Below are positions 42,283 to 51,010 of a stretch of 64,000 nucleotides of DNA, piece after piece (the stretch's first letter is position 1; every line of letters begins with the position of its first letter). Source of the stretch: Facklamia languida CCUG 37842 (GTDB lineage Bacteria; Bacillota; Bacilli; Lactobacillales; Aerococcaceae); NCBI RefSeq assembly GCF_000245795.1, contig NZ_JH601133.1, forward strand, positions 665,909 through 729,908, written 5' to 3'. A program made the translations under genes and the position numbers. The notes under the pieces were generated by a model. That model had not been told where the DNA came from. It ran no database searches and saw only the letters and a program-made list of their open reading frames with translations.

Positions 42283-43032
42283 ATGGATAAAAACGTACGT
42301 CAAAAAGAAATGTTAGATTATGTTATTCGTCATCAAGAAGTTACTATTCAATCACTATCTCAAATGTTCAATGTCCATGAGATGACTATTCGAAGAGACT
42401 TGGAAGAATTAGAAAAAAAGTATCCAATCAAAAGAACACATGGTGGTGTGATATCAAAGATTTATAGAAATATTGAGTCCCTATATAATTATCGGAGTAC
42501 ACTCAATACGCTACAGAAAGAAGAGATTGCTTCAAAAGCAGCAAACTTGATTGATGACGGGGATTTTATTTTCTTGGATTCTGGAACTACTACCTTAGAA
42601 TTGGCTAAACTAATTATTAACAAGAATATTACTGTAGTTATCAATGATTTTCATATTTATGATATTCTGAAATATTCAGAAACTCTTAATATCTTGTTTG
42701 CCAGTGGAAAGATCACTAAAGAATATCGTTATATGACAGGAGGGAGTCTGAATGAATCTTTCTATAATAACCTTTATGCGAATAAAGCATTTTTAGGAGT
42801 AATGGCAGTGGACTTCTTACAGGGTGTCTATCAATCAGATTTAAAAGTTGCTTTATCCAAAAGAGGGATGGTTCGTAATGCAGAGCAGGTGTATGTAATG
42901 GCAGATACATCTAAATTTGACAAGAAAACTTCATACAAAGTATGCGACATAAAGGATGTCAATTATCTTATTACAGATTCATCATTTGATTCTACATTGT
43001 ATTCTATTCCTAGTCAGTTAAATATCATTTAG
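42283..43032 (+). CDS. DeoR/GlpR-family transcriptional regulator
   Basis: 249 residues. N-terminal helix-turn-helix (VTIQSLSQMFNVHEMTIRRD, residues about 19-40), KRTHGGVI hinge, and a sugar-phosphate isomerase-like effector domain with FLDSGTTTLELAKLI. First gene of the second ugp operon; the next gene starts 16 bases later. It probably senses a phosphorylated product of the pathway such as glycerol-3-phosphate (inference). Locus 1 has no such regulator. Confidence 0.88.
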   Translation: MDKNVRQKEMLDYVIRHQEVTIQSLSQMFNVHEMTIRRDLEELEKKYPIKRTHGGVISKIYRNIESLYNYRSTLNTLQKEEIASKAANLIDDGDFIFLDSGTTTLELAKLIINKNITVVINDFHIYDILKYSETLNILFASGKITKEYRYMTGGSLNESFYNNLYANKAFLGVMAVDFLQGVYQSDLKVALSKRGMVRNAEQVYVMADTSKFDKKTSYKVCDIKDVNYLITDSSFDSTLYSIPSQLNII

Positions 43033-43048
43033 AAAGTTGAGGGAGATT

Positions 43049-44107
43049 ATGGGAAAAATTTATTTCGATTCTATAGTAAAAAATTTCGGGAATGTAAATG
43101 TAATTCCAGATTTATCATTAGAAATTCCTGATGGGTCTTTCTCTGTATTGCTCGGACCCTCAGGATGTGGAAAGACAACCCTGCTAAGAATGTTAGCTGG
43201 TTTCGAGAAAGTCACTTCTGGAACAATAAAATTAGATGATGTCGATATTACGAATAAGCCAGCAAACAAACGGGATGTAGCAATGGTGTTTCAGAATTAT
43301 GCGTTATATCCGACTATGACAGTTCGTAATAATATCGAGTATGGGTTAAAAAATATCGGTATGAAGAAATCCGAAAGAGATGATTTAGTTCAAACAGTAT
43401 CTAAGATCGTGGAGTTAGAAGACCTCCTCAACAGGAAACCTGGAGAACTATCTGGAGGACAAAGACAAAGAGTGGCGCTAGCAAGAGCTATTGTCAAGAA
43501 GCCAAAGGTTTTCTTGATGGATGAACCGTTATCCAATTTAGATGCAAAATTAAGAGCGGAGATGCGATACCAAATCGATAAAATTCATAAGACTCTAGGC
43601 ACTACTTTTATCTACGTAACTCACGATCAAGCGGAAGCTATGGCATTAGCTGATCAGCTAGTATTGATGTCCCACGGAAAAATTATGCAGGTTGGACATC
43701 CAATGAAAGTGTATGATCATCCAAACAATACATTTGTTGCGAACTTTTTAGGAATTCCACCAATGAATTTAATCAAAATTCATAATGATTTAGTTATTGG
43801 GTTTAGACCAGAGGATGTTCAAATAAATTCTTCTCAGTTAAATGACGGTCTTTCAATAGATTCTCTACGCGTTATTCACAAGGAAATGCTAGGGGCAGTT
43901 ACGAATTATTTACTCGAAATAAATAAAGATACAAGAGTATATTTATCAACCGCAAATAGAAACATAGAAACCGATGACATCATCGATATCTTTATTCCAA
44001 ATTCCAAAGTTAAGTATTTTGATGCTAATAATATATTTAATCCACAGATGCAACATCCGGAAAATATTCGTTCACTAATTAAGGAGGGGAAAACCGTTGT
44101 GGGATAA
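43049..44107 (+). CDS. ugpC: Glycerol-3-phosphate/glycerophosphodiester ABC ATPase (locus 2)
   Basis: About 352 residues from ATG 43049 (GAGGGAG in front); the TTG at 43037 precedes the ribosome site. Walker A GPSGCGKTT, signature LSGGQRQR, Walker B VFLMDEPLSNLD, switch HDQAEA. The C-terminal regulatory domain is present but shorter than in locus 1. AT-rich codon choice (AAA, AGA, ATA) contrasts with the locus 1 copy. Confidence 0.88.
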   Translation: MGKIYFDSIVKNFGNVNVIPDLSLEIPDGSFSVLLGPSGCGKTTLLRMLAGFEKVTSGTIKLDDVDITNKPANKRDVAMVFQNYALYPTMTVRNNIEYGLKNIGMKKSERDDLVQTVSKIVELEDLLNRKPGELSGGQRQRVALARAIVKKPKVFLMDEPLSNLDAKLRAEMRYQIDKIHKTLGTTFIYVTHDQAEAMALADQLVLMSHGKIMQVGHPMKVYDHPNNTFVANFLGIPPMNLIKIHNDLVIGFRPEDVQINSSQLNDGLSIDSLRVIHKEMLGAVTNYLLEINKDTRVYLSTANRNIETDDIIDIFIPNSKVKYFDANNIFNPQMQHPENIRSLIKEGKTVVG

Positions 44108-44960
44108 AGCAAAACCATATGTCATGATTGCACCGGCAATGATATTGATATTTCTTTTTACAATCCTACCTCTTATTCAATTATTTGAGTTTAGCTTATT
44201 CAATTACAATCTCATGAATCCTTCAATAAGTAAATATATAGGATTCGATAATTATGCGAATGTTTTCCGTAGGAAGGATTTTTGGGATGCAACTTATAAC
44301 ACCCTCCATTTCACGGCAGTAACACTAGTACTAAATCTTGTCGGAGCAATATTATTCGCCTATTGGCTTCGTAAAGGTACTAAGATGAATCGATTGACCT
44401 TAGCAGGTATATATACACCAAGTGTCATATCGGTAGTATCTATTTCAATGATCTGGATGATGTTGCTGAATCCAACTAGCGGTGTTATTAATTTTTTGCT
44501 GAAATCAGTTGGACTTCCAACCTCAACCTTTCTTCAGAGTTCCGATACTGCTCTTCAAACCGTAGAATTCGTTGGTGCATGGCAGAGTGTAGGGTATAAT
44601 GCTGTCATTCTTGCTGGTGCTATGCAATCTATAGACAAGAGTATATATGAGGCTGCTTTACTCGATAGATCAAGTAAATTTAGAACCTTAACTAACATTA
44701 CAATTCCGATGATATCTCCGCAGATATTCTTATTAATCATTAATATAACTATCGCTTCGTTTAAAGTTTTCGAAACAGTAAATATTATGACGAATGGCGG
44801 TCCAAATGGATCTACTACGACTCTGGTTTATTATATTTATAATTATCGAACCACGAATATCGGATATGCTGCAGTTGTTGGGATAATAATGATGGCTATC
44901 ATTGCTATATTTACTTCAGTTTATTTCAAAATAACTGAGAAATATGTTCATTACAGATAG
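44097..44960 (+). CDS. ugpA: Glycerol-3-phosphate ABC permease UgpA-like (locus 2)
   Basis: 287 residues. Starts at TTG 44097 with AAGGAGGGG seven bases ahead, overlapping ugpC by 11 bases. Six membrane spans; EAA loop EAALLDRSSKFRTLTNITIP. The overlapping start implies translational coupling with the ATPase. Confidence 0.87.
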   Translation: MWDKAKPYVMIAPAMILIFLFTILPLIQLFEFSLFNYNLMNPSISKYIGFDNYANVFRRKDFWDATYNTLHFTAVTLVLNLVGAILFAYWLRKGTKMNRLTLAGIYTPSVISVVSISMIWMMLLNPTSGVINFLLKSVGLPTSTFLQSSDTALQTVEFVGAWQSVGYNAVILAGAMQSIDKSIYEAALLDRSSKFRTLTNITIPMISPQIFLLIINITIASFKVFETVNIMTNGGPNGSTTTLVYYIYNYRTTNIGYAAVVGIIMMAIIAIFTSVYFKITEKYVHYR

Positions 44961-44973
44961 AGAGGAGTCAACA

Positions 44974-45786
44974 ATGATTAAAGAAAAAATCTTCTCATTT
45001 CTAAAAGTAATTGTATTCTTATTATTTACTGCCCCTTTTATATGGATGATTCTCATATCCTTACAGACACTACAAGAAGCAATGACTCTTCCACCAACGA
45101 TACTTCCTGAACAACCTCAATGGGTAAATTATGTTCAGGCGTGGACATCCATACCAATCATAAAATATTTGAAAAACTCCATTCTTGTTACGGGTAGCGT
45201 GATAGTTTTACAGTTGATTATAATGATTCCTGCCGCATATGCATTTGCAAGATATAATTTTTTTGGCAAAAATTTCTTCTTCGCATTCATTCTCATTTCT
45301 TTTATGGTTCCAGCCCAAATTACATTTATTCCTATATACCTAAATTTCGCAAAGTTAAATTTGATTGAAACTTTTTGGCCCCAAATCATTCCATTTGCAA
45401 GTAATACATTTGGTATTTTCCTTCTAAGGCAAGCATTCATGCAATTACCGGATGAAATTTTCGATGCAGCATTATTGGATCATTCGAATGATTTCAAAAC
45501 AATGTTGAAAATTGCTGTTCCTATGATTAAGCCTGCAATATTTACAACCATCTTATTCACTTTTGTCGGAAGATGGAATGATTATTTCTGGCCGCTAGTT
45601 ATGACGAATAGTGATGACTTAAGAACGCTACCGATCGGAATTCAGCTATTAAGAGAATCAGAGGGGGTGAATAATTGGCATATTATTATGGCGGGTAATG
45701 TGATTCTTGTAGTTCCAATCATCATTGTCTATATCTTTACGTCGAAATTTATTCTTAAATCATTCGGATACTCTGGCACTAAGTAA
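44974..45786 (+). CDS. ugpE: Glycerol-3-phosphate ABC permease UgpE-like (locus 2)
   Basis: About 270 residues from ATG 44974 with AGAGAGGAG. Six spans; EAA loop DAALLDHSNDFKTMLKIAVP. Partner of the preceding UgpA-like protein. The frame open from 44944 overlaps ugpA and is not favoured. Confidence 0.87.
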   Translation: MIKEKIFSFLKVIVFLLFTAPFIWMILISLQTLQEAMTLPPTILPEQPQWVNYVQAWTSIPIIKYLKNSILVTGSVIVLQLIIMIPAAYAFARYNFFGKNFFFAFILISFMVPAQITFIPIYLNFAKLNLIETFWPQIIPFASNTFGIFLLRQAFMQLPDEIFDAALLDHSNDFKTMLKIAVPMIKPAIFTTILFTFVGRWNDYFWPLVMTNSDDLRTLPIGIQLLRESEGVNNWHIIMAGNVILVVPIIIVYIFTSKFILKSFGYSGTK

Positions 45787-45814
45787 TTCAACCATAGAAA
45801 GGAAATATTATAAA

Positions 45815-47074
45815 ATGAAGAAATTAAAAGAGATTTTACTATTAGTGATCACAGCTGCCCTCTTTATCTCATTGTTACCAGCCAAATTGACTCATGCACA
45901 AGAAAGAGAAACGATTAACTTCTGGTATTCTCTCGGTGGAAGAAACGAAGAATTAATCCAGAATATCGTAAAAGAGTTTAATAAGACTCAAGATAAGTAT
46001 GAAGTCGTGGCTACTTATCAAGGTAATTACGACGAAACCGTGCAGAAATTACAACAAGCCATTGCTTCTAATACTCAACCAGATATATCCATGATTGAAA
46101 GAGCTTATGTTCAACAATTTGCTGAATCTGCTACTTTAGTTGATCTGACACCATATTTAGAACAATACAATATAAATATTGACGATTTCGTACCAGGTTT
46201 ATTGGGTCATTCATATTTTAATGACGGATTAGTATCTTTGCCGTTCAACCGCTCTACCCCAATTATGCATGTGAATAAATCTATGCTCGAAGAGAATGGA
46301 TTAGAAATCCCAAAAACTTGGGAAGAATTGAAAGAAGTTGCGAATGCTTTGGTTATCAAAGAAGGTGATGAGATCCAACGCTATGGATTAACTATGCCAT
46401 ATGATACATGGTTCCCAATCGCCATGATTACGCAGTCTAACGGTCGTTTCTTTAATGAAGATGGATCTGCTATCGATTTCGTTGACAACGGAGTAGGACA
46501 TACCGTATTCTCATTCCTTAAAGATCTTCAATCCACAGGGGCTTTATACTATCCAGGTTCATCATCAGCAGAAGATGTCGTTCAAATGTTTTTCAGTGGA
46601 AAAGTAGGATTAATCTATAGTTCAACTGGAAGTATTGGAAGCTTTATTGAGAATTTAGAGTTTGATTATACAACTGCATTTTTACCACAGAACGAGAAAA
46701 TTTCCACTCCAACAGGTGGAGCGAATATTGCCTTATTAAATAACGGAAACATTGAAGGGGCAATGACATTTATTGACTTCTTAGTTAATGATCCTGTCGC
46801 AGCGGAAAGTTTTATAGCTGAATCAGGATACTTACCTTTCACATACAGTATTGCCGAATCTGACACTATTCAAGAACAATGGGAAAAAGAACCGATGAGA
46901 AGAACCGCTTTTGAGCAGTTAGAATATGCAGAAGATACTAATAAGAGCCCTAAATGGCCAGAAGTGATGCACGAATTCTTCTCAGCAATTGAGGCTATAA
47001 TGTACGATAACGAAGATATTGATCAGACTTTAGAAGAATTTAAGAATAACTCAAATACTATCCTGAGCTACTAA
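45815..47074 (+). CDS. ugpB: Glycerol-3-phosphate/glycerophosphodiester binding protein (locus 2)
   Basis: About 419 residues from ATG 45815 (AGAAAGGAAA upstream). Signal peptide MKKLKEILLLVITAALFISL with cleavage after THA and no lipobox cysteine. The mature part starts QERETINFWYSLGGRNEEL and shares YQGNYDETV and LPFNRSTPIMHVNKS with the locus 1 protein, so they are homologues but clearly diverged. A different ligand preference is possible. Confidence 0.87.
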   Translation: MKKLKEILLLVITAALFISLLPAKLTHAQERETINFWYSLGGRNEELIQNIVKEFNKTQDKYEVVATYQGNYDETVQKLQQAIASNTQPDISMIERAYVQQFAESATLVDLTPYLEQYNINIDDFVPGLLGHSYFNDGLVSLPFNRSTPIMHVNKSMLEENGLEIPKTWEELKEVANALVIKEGDEIQRYGLTMPYDTWFPIAMITQSNGRFFNEDGSAIDFVDNGVGHTVFSFLKDLQSTGALYYPGSSSAEDVVQMFFSGKVGLIYSSTGSIGSFIENLEFDYTTAFLPQNEKISTPTGGANIALLNNGNIEGAMTFIDFLVNDPVAAESFIAESGYLPFTYSIAESDTIQEQWEKEPMRRTAFEQLEYAEDTNKSPKWPEVMHEFFSAIEAIMYDNEDIDQTLEEFKNNSNTILSY

Positions 47075-47079
47075 TTAAT

Positions 47080-47838
47080 ATGATGCTGAAAGAAAAATTA
47101 ATTTCTCAAGATTTTATTGTCGCGGCACATCGAGGTTATAGATCTGAATTTCCAGAGAATTCATTGCTTGCCTTTGAAAAAGCAATTATACATGGCGTGG
47201 ATATGATTGAAGTAGATTTAAGATACAGTAAAGATAGGCAAATTGTTATAATTCATGATGATACTGTGAATCGTGTAACGAATTCTGAAGGGTGTGTATC
47301 CGATCTAACTCTATCAGATCTCAAATCTTTAAATCTTAATGATCCTGCAGGAGCACCTTCAAATGAAGTGATTCCAACGTTGGAAGAATTCATTGAGTTT
47401 GTGAGTGAATATCCTGATTTATTTCTAAATATTGAAATTAAGCCACAGGAACGCGGTCTAGAATTAGCAAAAGAACTATTAAAAATTCTTGAACCAACTA
47501 ATCTACTCGAGCGAAGCGTCATTACCTCGTTTGATTTTGAAATTATCCACTTCTTATATTCTCAAGGTATATTTACGCAAGGATTTATGTATAATCACTT
47601 GAAAAATGTGGGAGATTATGAAAATGTTTATGAATCTATGGATGCTATTTGCATCTTCGAGTCAGAATTGGACAGAAAAATTGTTCAAAAATTCGAGAAT
47701 GAAAACTTGTTTGTATGGACCTGCTGTCCCAACTCGAAAGATTCTGTAAAATATGCTTACGATTGTGGTATAAGACTCGTTACGGTAGATGATATAATCC
47801 CAGCATTAGAGTTTAAGCAGTCTCTTGCCAACGAGTAA
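47080..47838 (+). CDS. ugpQ: Glycerophosphodiester phosphodiesterase (locus 2)
   Basis: 252 residues. Catalytic blocks AAHRGYRSEFPENS, IEVDLRYSKDRQIVIIHDDT and a later LNIEIKPQ. No signal peptide. Only five bases separate it from ugpB, and no strong ribosome site is seen, so it may depend on coupled translation. Last gene of the operon; no good terminator follows. Confidence 0.9.
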   Translation: MMLKEKLISQDFIVAAHRGYRSEFPENSLLAFEKAIIHGVDMIEVDLRYSKDRQIVIIHDDTVNRVTNSEGCVSDLTLSDLKSLNLNDPAGAPSNEVIPTLEEFIEFVSEYPDLFLNIEIKPQERGLELAKELLKILEPTNLLERSVITSFDFEIIHFLYSQGIFTQGFMYNHLKNVGDYENVYESMDAICIFESELDRKIVQKFENENLFVWTCCPNSKDSVKYAYDCGIRLVTVDDIIPALEFKQSLANE

Positions 47839-47917
47839 AAATTTCATAAAAAAAGTTAATCCGTGAAGTGTTCTATCGTTAAAGTTGACCCATTAAATTA
47901 GATCTAATACTAAATTA

Positions 47918-48673
47918 GAGCTCTATCTCAAATAGGGTTGATGGTATTGAAAGTAGACTAAGCAACAAGTTGTTGCTTGGTCTCTTTTTCTTTTCTTCCT
48001 GACACATACAGTCGAGATATTAAAAGAATGCGGTTCTTGAAATGGGTATACTTACGGTAGCCGTAGGCATTGCGTTTAAGGACTTTAATTTTATTATTAA
48101 TCCCTTCGATTGGGCCATTGGTAATGGTCGGATGGTCAAAGGTGTTGGAAATATAAGGCTGGAATTTCCTAAAGGTTCTCAATTGAGGATTGAGTTGTTG
48201 ATTAGGTGCGTGATGAAGATTAACCATAAACTAATCGTAATCCAACTTTTCTAGGCATAACGAAGGTTTTGACCTATCCGATCAGTTTCTTTAAAGACTT
48301 GATTTTGATCTAAGAGATAATCGACGATATGGCCAGTATTCGTTAGAGAATCAAAGAGGGTAAATCGCCTGTAATGTGTGTGGTCAAGGTCTGTCTCCTT
48401 CTTTAAAAACAGTTTCCAATACCGCTTGAGTTTATTGTAGAGCCACCGATCTTGGTATTTTACTTTATACATCCAATGGATACGATATCGATTTAATTCG
48501 AGATTGAGTGATTGAACGATGTGGAAGCAATCAATAATAATGGAGGCATTAGGAAAGAGTTGGCGGATAATTCGATGTAGGGGGGAAATATCAATATAAA
48601 TAATTTGAATCTTTTTTAGTTCTTTACGAATCGTAAATTTCAAGTATAAGTTAGCCACCTGGTTAACGTTCTA
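47918..48673 (-). mobile_element. ISL3-family insertion sequence, degraded
   Basis: The left end GAGCTCTATCTCAAATAGGG then TTGATGG (47918-47944) is an ISL3-type terminal repeat. The interior encodes transposase pieces on the minus strand. The right end is missing, lost next to the IS30 element. Copies of its ends recur at 41.9 and 59.1 kb. Confidence 0.8.
47958..48658 (-). pseudogene. ISL3-family transposase, broken by frameshift and stops
   Basis: The upstream part (48251-48658) has FPNASIIIDCFHIVQSLNLELNRYRIHWM from the DDE domain. The downstream part (47958-48227) has TNGPIEGINNKIKVLKRNAYGYRKY, the conserved C-terminal block. Between them a TAG ends the first frame and the homology resumes in another frame after a second stop. 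The N-terminal zinc finger/HTH is absent. Not functional. Confidence 0.85.
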
Positions 48674-48700
48674 TCTAAAGTTCTTCCATTCTTTTAGTGA

Positions 48701-48799
48701 CGGCTTGACAATGAGCTGAGGCATGGTAGTTTGGCTCACAGGTTATGAGTCAACCCCCTAACACGAAAACCATGCCGAGGGAGGCTCGTTGTCAAGCCG
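48701..48799. repeat. Long interrupted inverted repeat at the IS30 end
   Basis: CGGCTTGACAATGAGC (48701-48716) pairs with GCTCGTTGTCAAGCCG (48784-48799) with one G-U pair; inner GCATGGT/ACCATGC (48721-48727, 48769-48775). It begins at the stop codon of the IS30 transposase, so it may protect or terminate its mRNA. Confidence 0.65.
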
Positions 48800-49886
48800 G
48801 AACGAGTGCTAGAGATCGTCTTTCTTTATGTAGACAGCGTACAAAGACTTCATAAGGGGGCCCATAGTCTAAAATTTTGCGCGGATAGTTGTTCATCCAT
48901 TGTTGGATTCGGAGACAATCCGCTTCTGTTATATCTTTCATTGATGTTTCTTTGGGTAAGAAGCGTCGAATGAATCCATGTTGATTTTCACTGGTCCCTC
49001 TTTCCCAAGAAGCATAAGGATGGGCAAAGTAGACCGCTATTTGTTCAGCCACCGCTTGACTTAACATCGCAAACTCTAAGCCATTATCAGCAGTCATACT
49101 CTTGAAGAGTAACGATAAATGATCGCCTGCGAGTCCTTGTAACTTTCTTAGGGCGACCTCCACCGCTTGTGCAGTCTTATTCTTTATCTTTAGAATGACT
49201 TCAAATCGACTGAATCGTTCAGCTAAGGTTAACAAGACAGGTTCATCTTTACCTTTCTTGCCAATGACCGTATCAATTTCCCAGTGGCCAAAAGTATTCC
49301 GCTCATTGATTTCCTCAGGGCGCTCGTCGATGGAAGTTCCCAAGACTTTCTTATGGGGGCGGGTCTTCGGTACTCTCTCTTTGGTATTACGACGAAGTTT
49401 TTCAAGTAAATCAATATTTCGCGTCTTCATAATCTGACAATCAATCCAATAATAGAGGGTGGTGGTACAAGGAATGAGTCGAGGGTCGATATCAAGGACT
49501 TCTTTGGCTCGGTGGACGACGACATCAGGCGACCATTTATCTTCTAACATCCGCTGATCGGCCCAATCGATAAAGTCACTTGAGTAGGACCAGAGAGGTT
49601 TGCGCCCACAATTTTGACGCTGATGCTCATAATTTTCTTGGCCGACTTCAGCGACATACTTAGAATAGTACCATTTATAAACCTTGCCGTTTTGCTTTTG
49701 TTGTCGGATTTGTTTAATTGTACCGCGTTTAATTTCGTTATGGATTGTCTGTGGCGCGCGTTTGAGTATGCGAGCAATCGCGCGATTAGAATGCCCTTGT
49801 TCTTTCAAAAGCTCAATTTGGCTACGTTCTTTGAACGATAAGTGTTTTGATTTCCGACCAGATGTGGTAGAGTGTGTTTGCGTCAT
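48792..49886 (-). CDS. IS30-family transposase
   Basis: 364 residues and apparently intact. N-terminal HTH (RSQIELLKEQGHSNRAIARI), then the IS30 DDE domain: HWEIDTVIGKKGKDEPVLLT (first Asp), TADNGLEFA (second Asp) and SWERGTSENQHGFIRRFLPK (Glu). GGAGAATGATTTTAC lies before the ATG. The insertion ends were not clearly identified. It has cut the gene whose 3' part lies at 49972-50418. Confidence 0.93.
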   Translation of the reverse strand: MTQTHSTTSGRKSKHLSFKERSQIELLKEQGHSNRAIARILKRAPQTIHNEIKRGTIKQIRQQKQNGKVYKWYYSKYVAEVGQENYEHQRQNCGRKPLWSYSSDFIDWADQRMLEDKWSPDVVVHRAKEVLDIDPRLIPCTTTLYYWIDCQIMKTRNIDLLEKLRRNTKERVPKTRPHKKVLGTSIDERPEEINERNTFGHWEIDTVIGKKGKDEPVLLTLAERFSRFEVILKIKNKTAQAVEVALRKLQGLAGDHLSLLFKSMTADNGLEFAMLSQAVAEQIAVYFAHPYASWERGTSENQHGFIRRFLPKETSMKDITEADCLRIQQWMNNYPRKILDYGPPYEVFVRCLHKERRSLALVPA

Positions 49887-49971
49887 GTAAAATCATTCTC
49901 CTTATATTTTTGTGTGGTAGCTAAAATATAACATGAATTTACATGGCTTTTTTATTTTTTATGGTGGCTAA

Positions 49972-50418
49972 GTTGATTATAAAATCCGCCAAGAAATAAG
50001 AAAAATCCCATTTGCAACTGATTATTCAGCCAACAAATGGGTAATTGAAGATTATATAGACTTACTATTTGATGAAAATGATAGATACGAATATATTGTT
50101 CTAAAATGCCCTTGCAATGATCTTTATCCTGATATAAAGCCAGGAGAACCTGTCTTATTCAGAAAATATAATGAAGCATCTGATGGACAGTTAGTGTTAG
50201 TGTATAACGAAGAAAAAGATCAAATTGGATTGCGTTATTATGTGTTGGATGCAGAAGAGCACTCCGCTTTATTATTGGCAAATGATCGTAATGTTCGTCC
50301 AGTTATACATCAGCCTGATACTCGATGGAAGATATGGGGTATAGGGGTAGATATCATGGGTAATGATTCAATATTTTCTCTCACTTCTTCATCTCCTACG
50401 TATAGTATTTCAAAATAG
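49972..50418 (+). pseudogene. S24/LexA-like phage repressor C-terminal fragment
   Basis: An open frame without a start runs from the IS30 border to TAG at 50416. It encodes KIPFATDYSANKWVIEDYID and then CNDLYPDIKPGEPVLFRKYN and GQLVLVYNEEKDQIGLRYYV, the order found in S24 (LexA/CI-type) peptidase domains. The usual SMxP serine motif is not obvious. The N-terminal DNA-binding part is missing. Suggests prophage or ICE ancestry of this stretch. Confidence 0.5.
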
Positions 50419-51010
50419 TTCCTAGGAGTAAGATTCGTCCTTATTATTTATAGGGTTGGTCGAAGAAAATTCCTTCAAACTTTATAAATTACAAGAAGTA
50501 GTTGAATCCAGATATATTTGAATTCAATTTATGAAATAGAGAATATTCAACATTCATTCAAGTTGAAAGATACCTTGACAATTAGATAATAAGTGATTAA
50601 TAAGCTATTAACCTAACAATTCTTTCAAATCTTCCCATTGTACTCCTCACGGTAATGGACTGGTATGAAATATAGTTGCATCACAAAACTTATACTGTTT
50701 CATTTGAGTGCTCACTATAAGAAAAATGAGGAAATACTATATTGTACTCTAACCCCTCCCTAGAAACAGCTCTGTCCTTTCAAACAGTAATAATTATATA
50801 GTAAATATTCGAATAATTTTCTATACACTTAAGAAACACCTATCACAAGTGCTTCATATATAAACTAATACAATTAGGACTCAAATGTTGCATAAAGTAG
50901 TAATTTAACTAACATTTAAGTCCTAGTATTAAAATTTATAATACAATTTTTACTTAGAATTACTTTGAAGACTTGTAAGGAAATTGAATAACAAGAATTG
51001 AGAGAAATCT
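50419..51010. other. Non-coding AT-rich stretch
   Basis: No gene, RNA or repeat recognised. No good terminator for the converging peptide operon was seen. Confidence 0.4.

Noticed and set aside
48660-49975. Exact ends of the IS30 element from TTAGCCACC near both sides
   Set aside because: The shared bases are few and the similarity at the left side continues into the ISL3 remnant, so they cannot be taken as IS30 terminal repeats.
49972-50418. Intact LexA repressor gene
   Set aside because: No start codon or DNA-binding domain and the serine motif is not clear; kept as a fragment with modest confidence.
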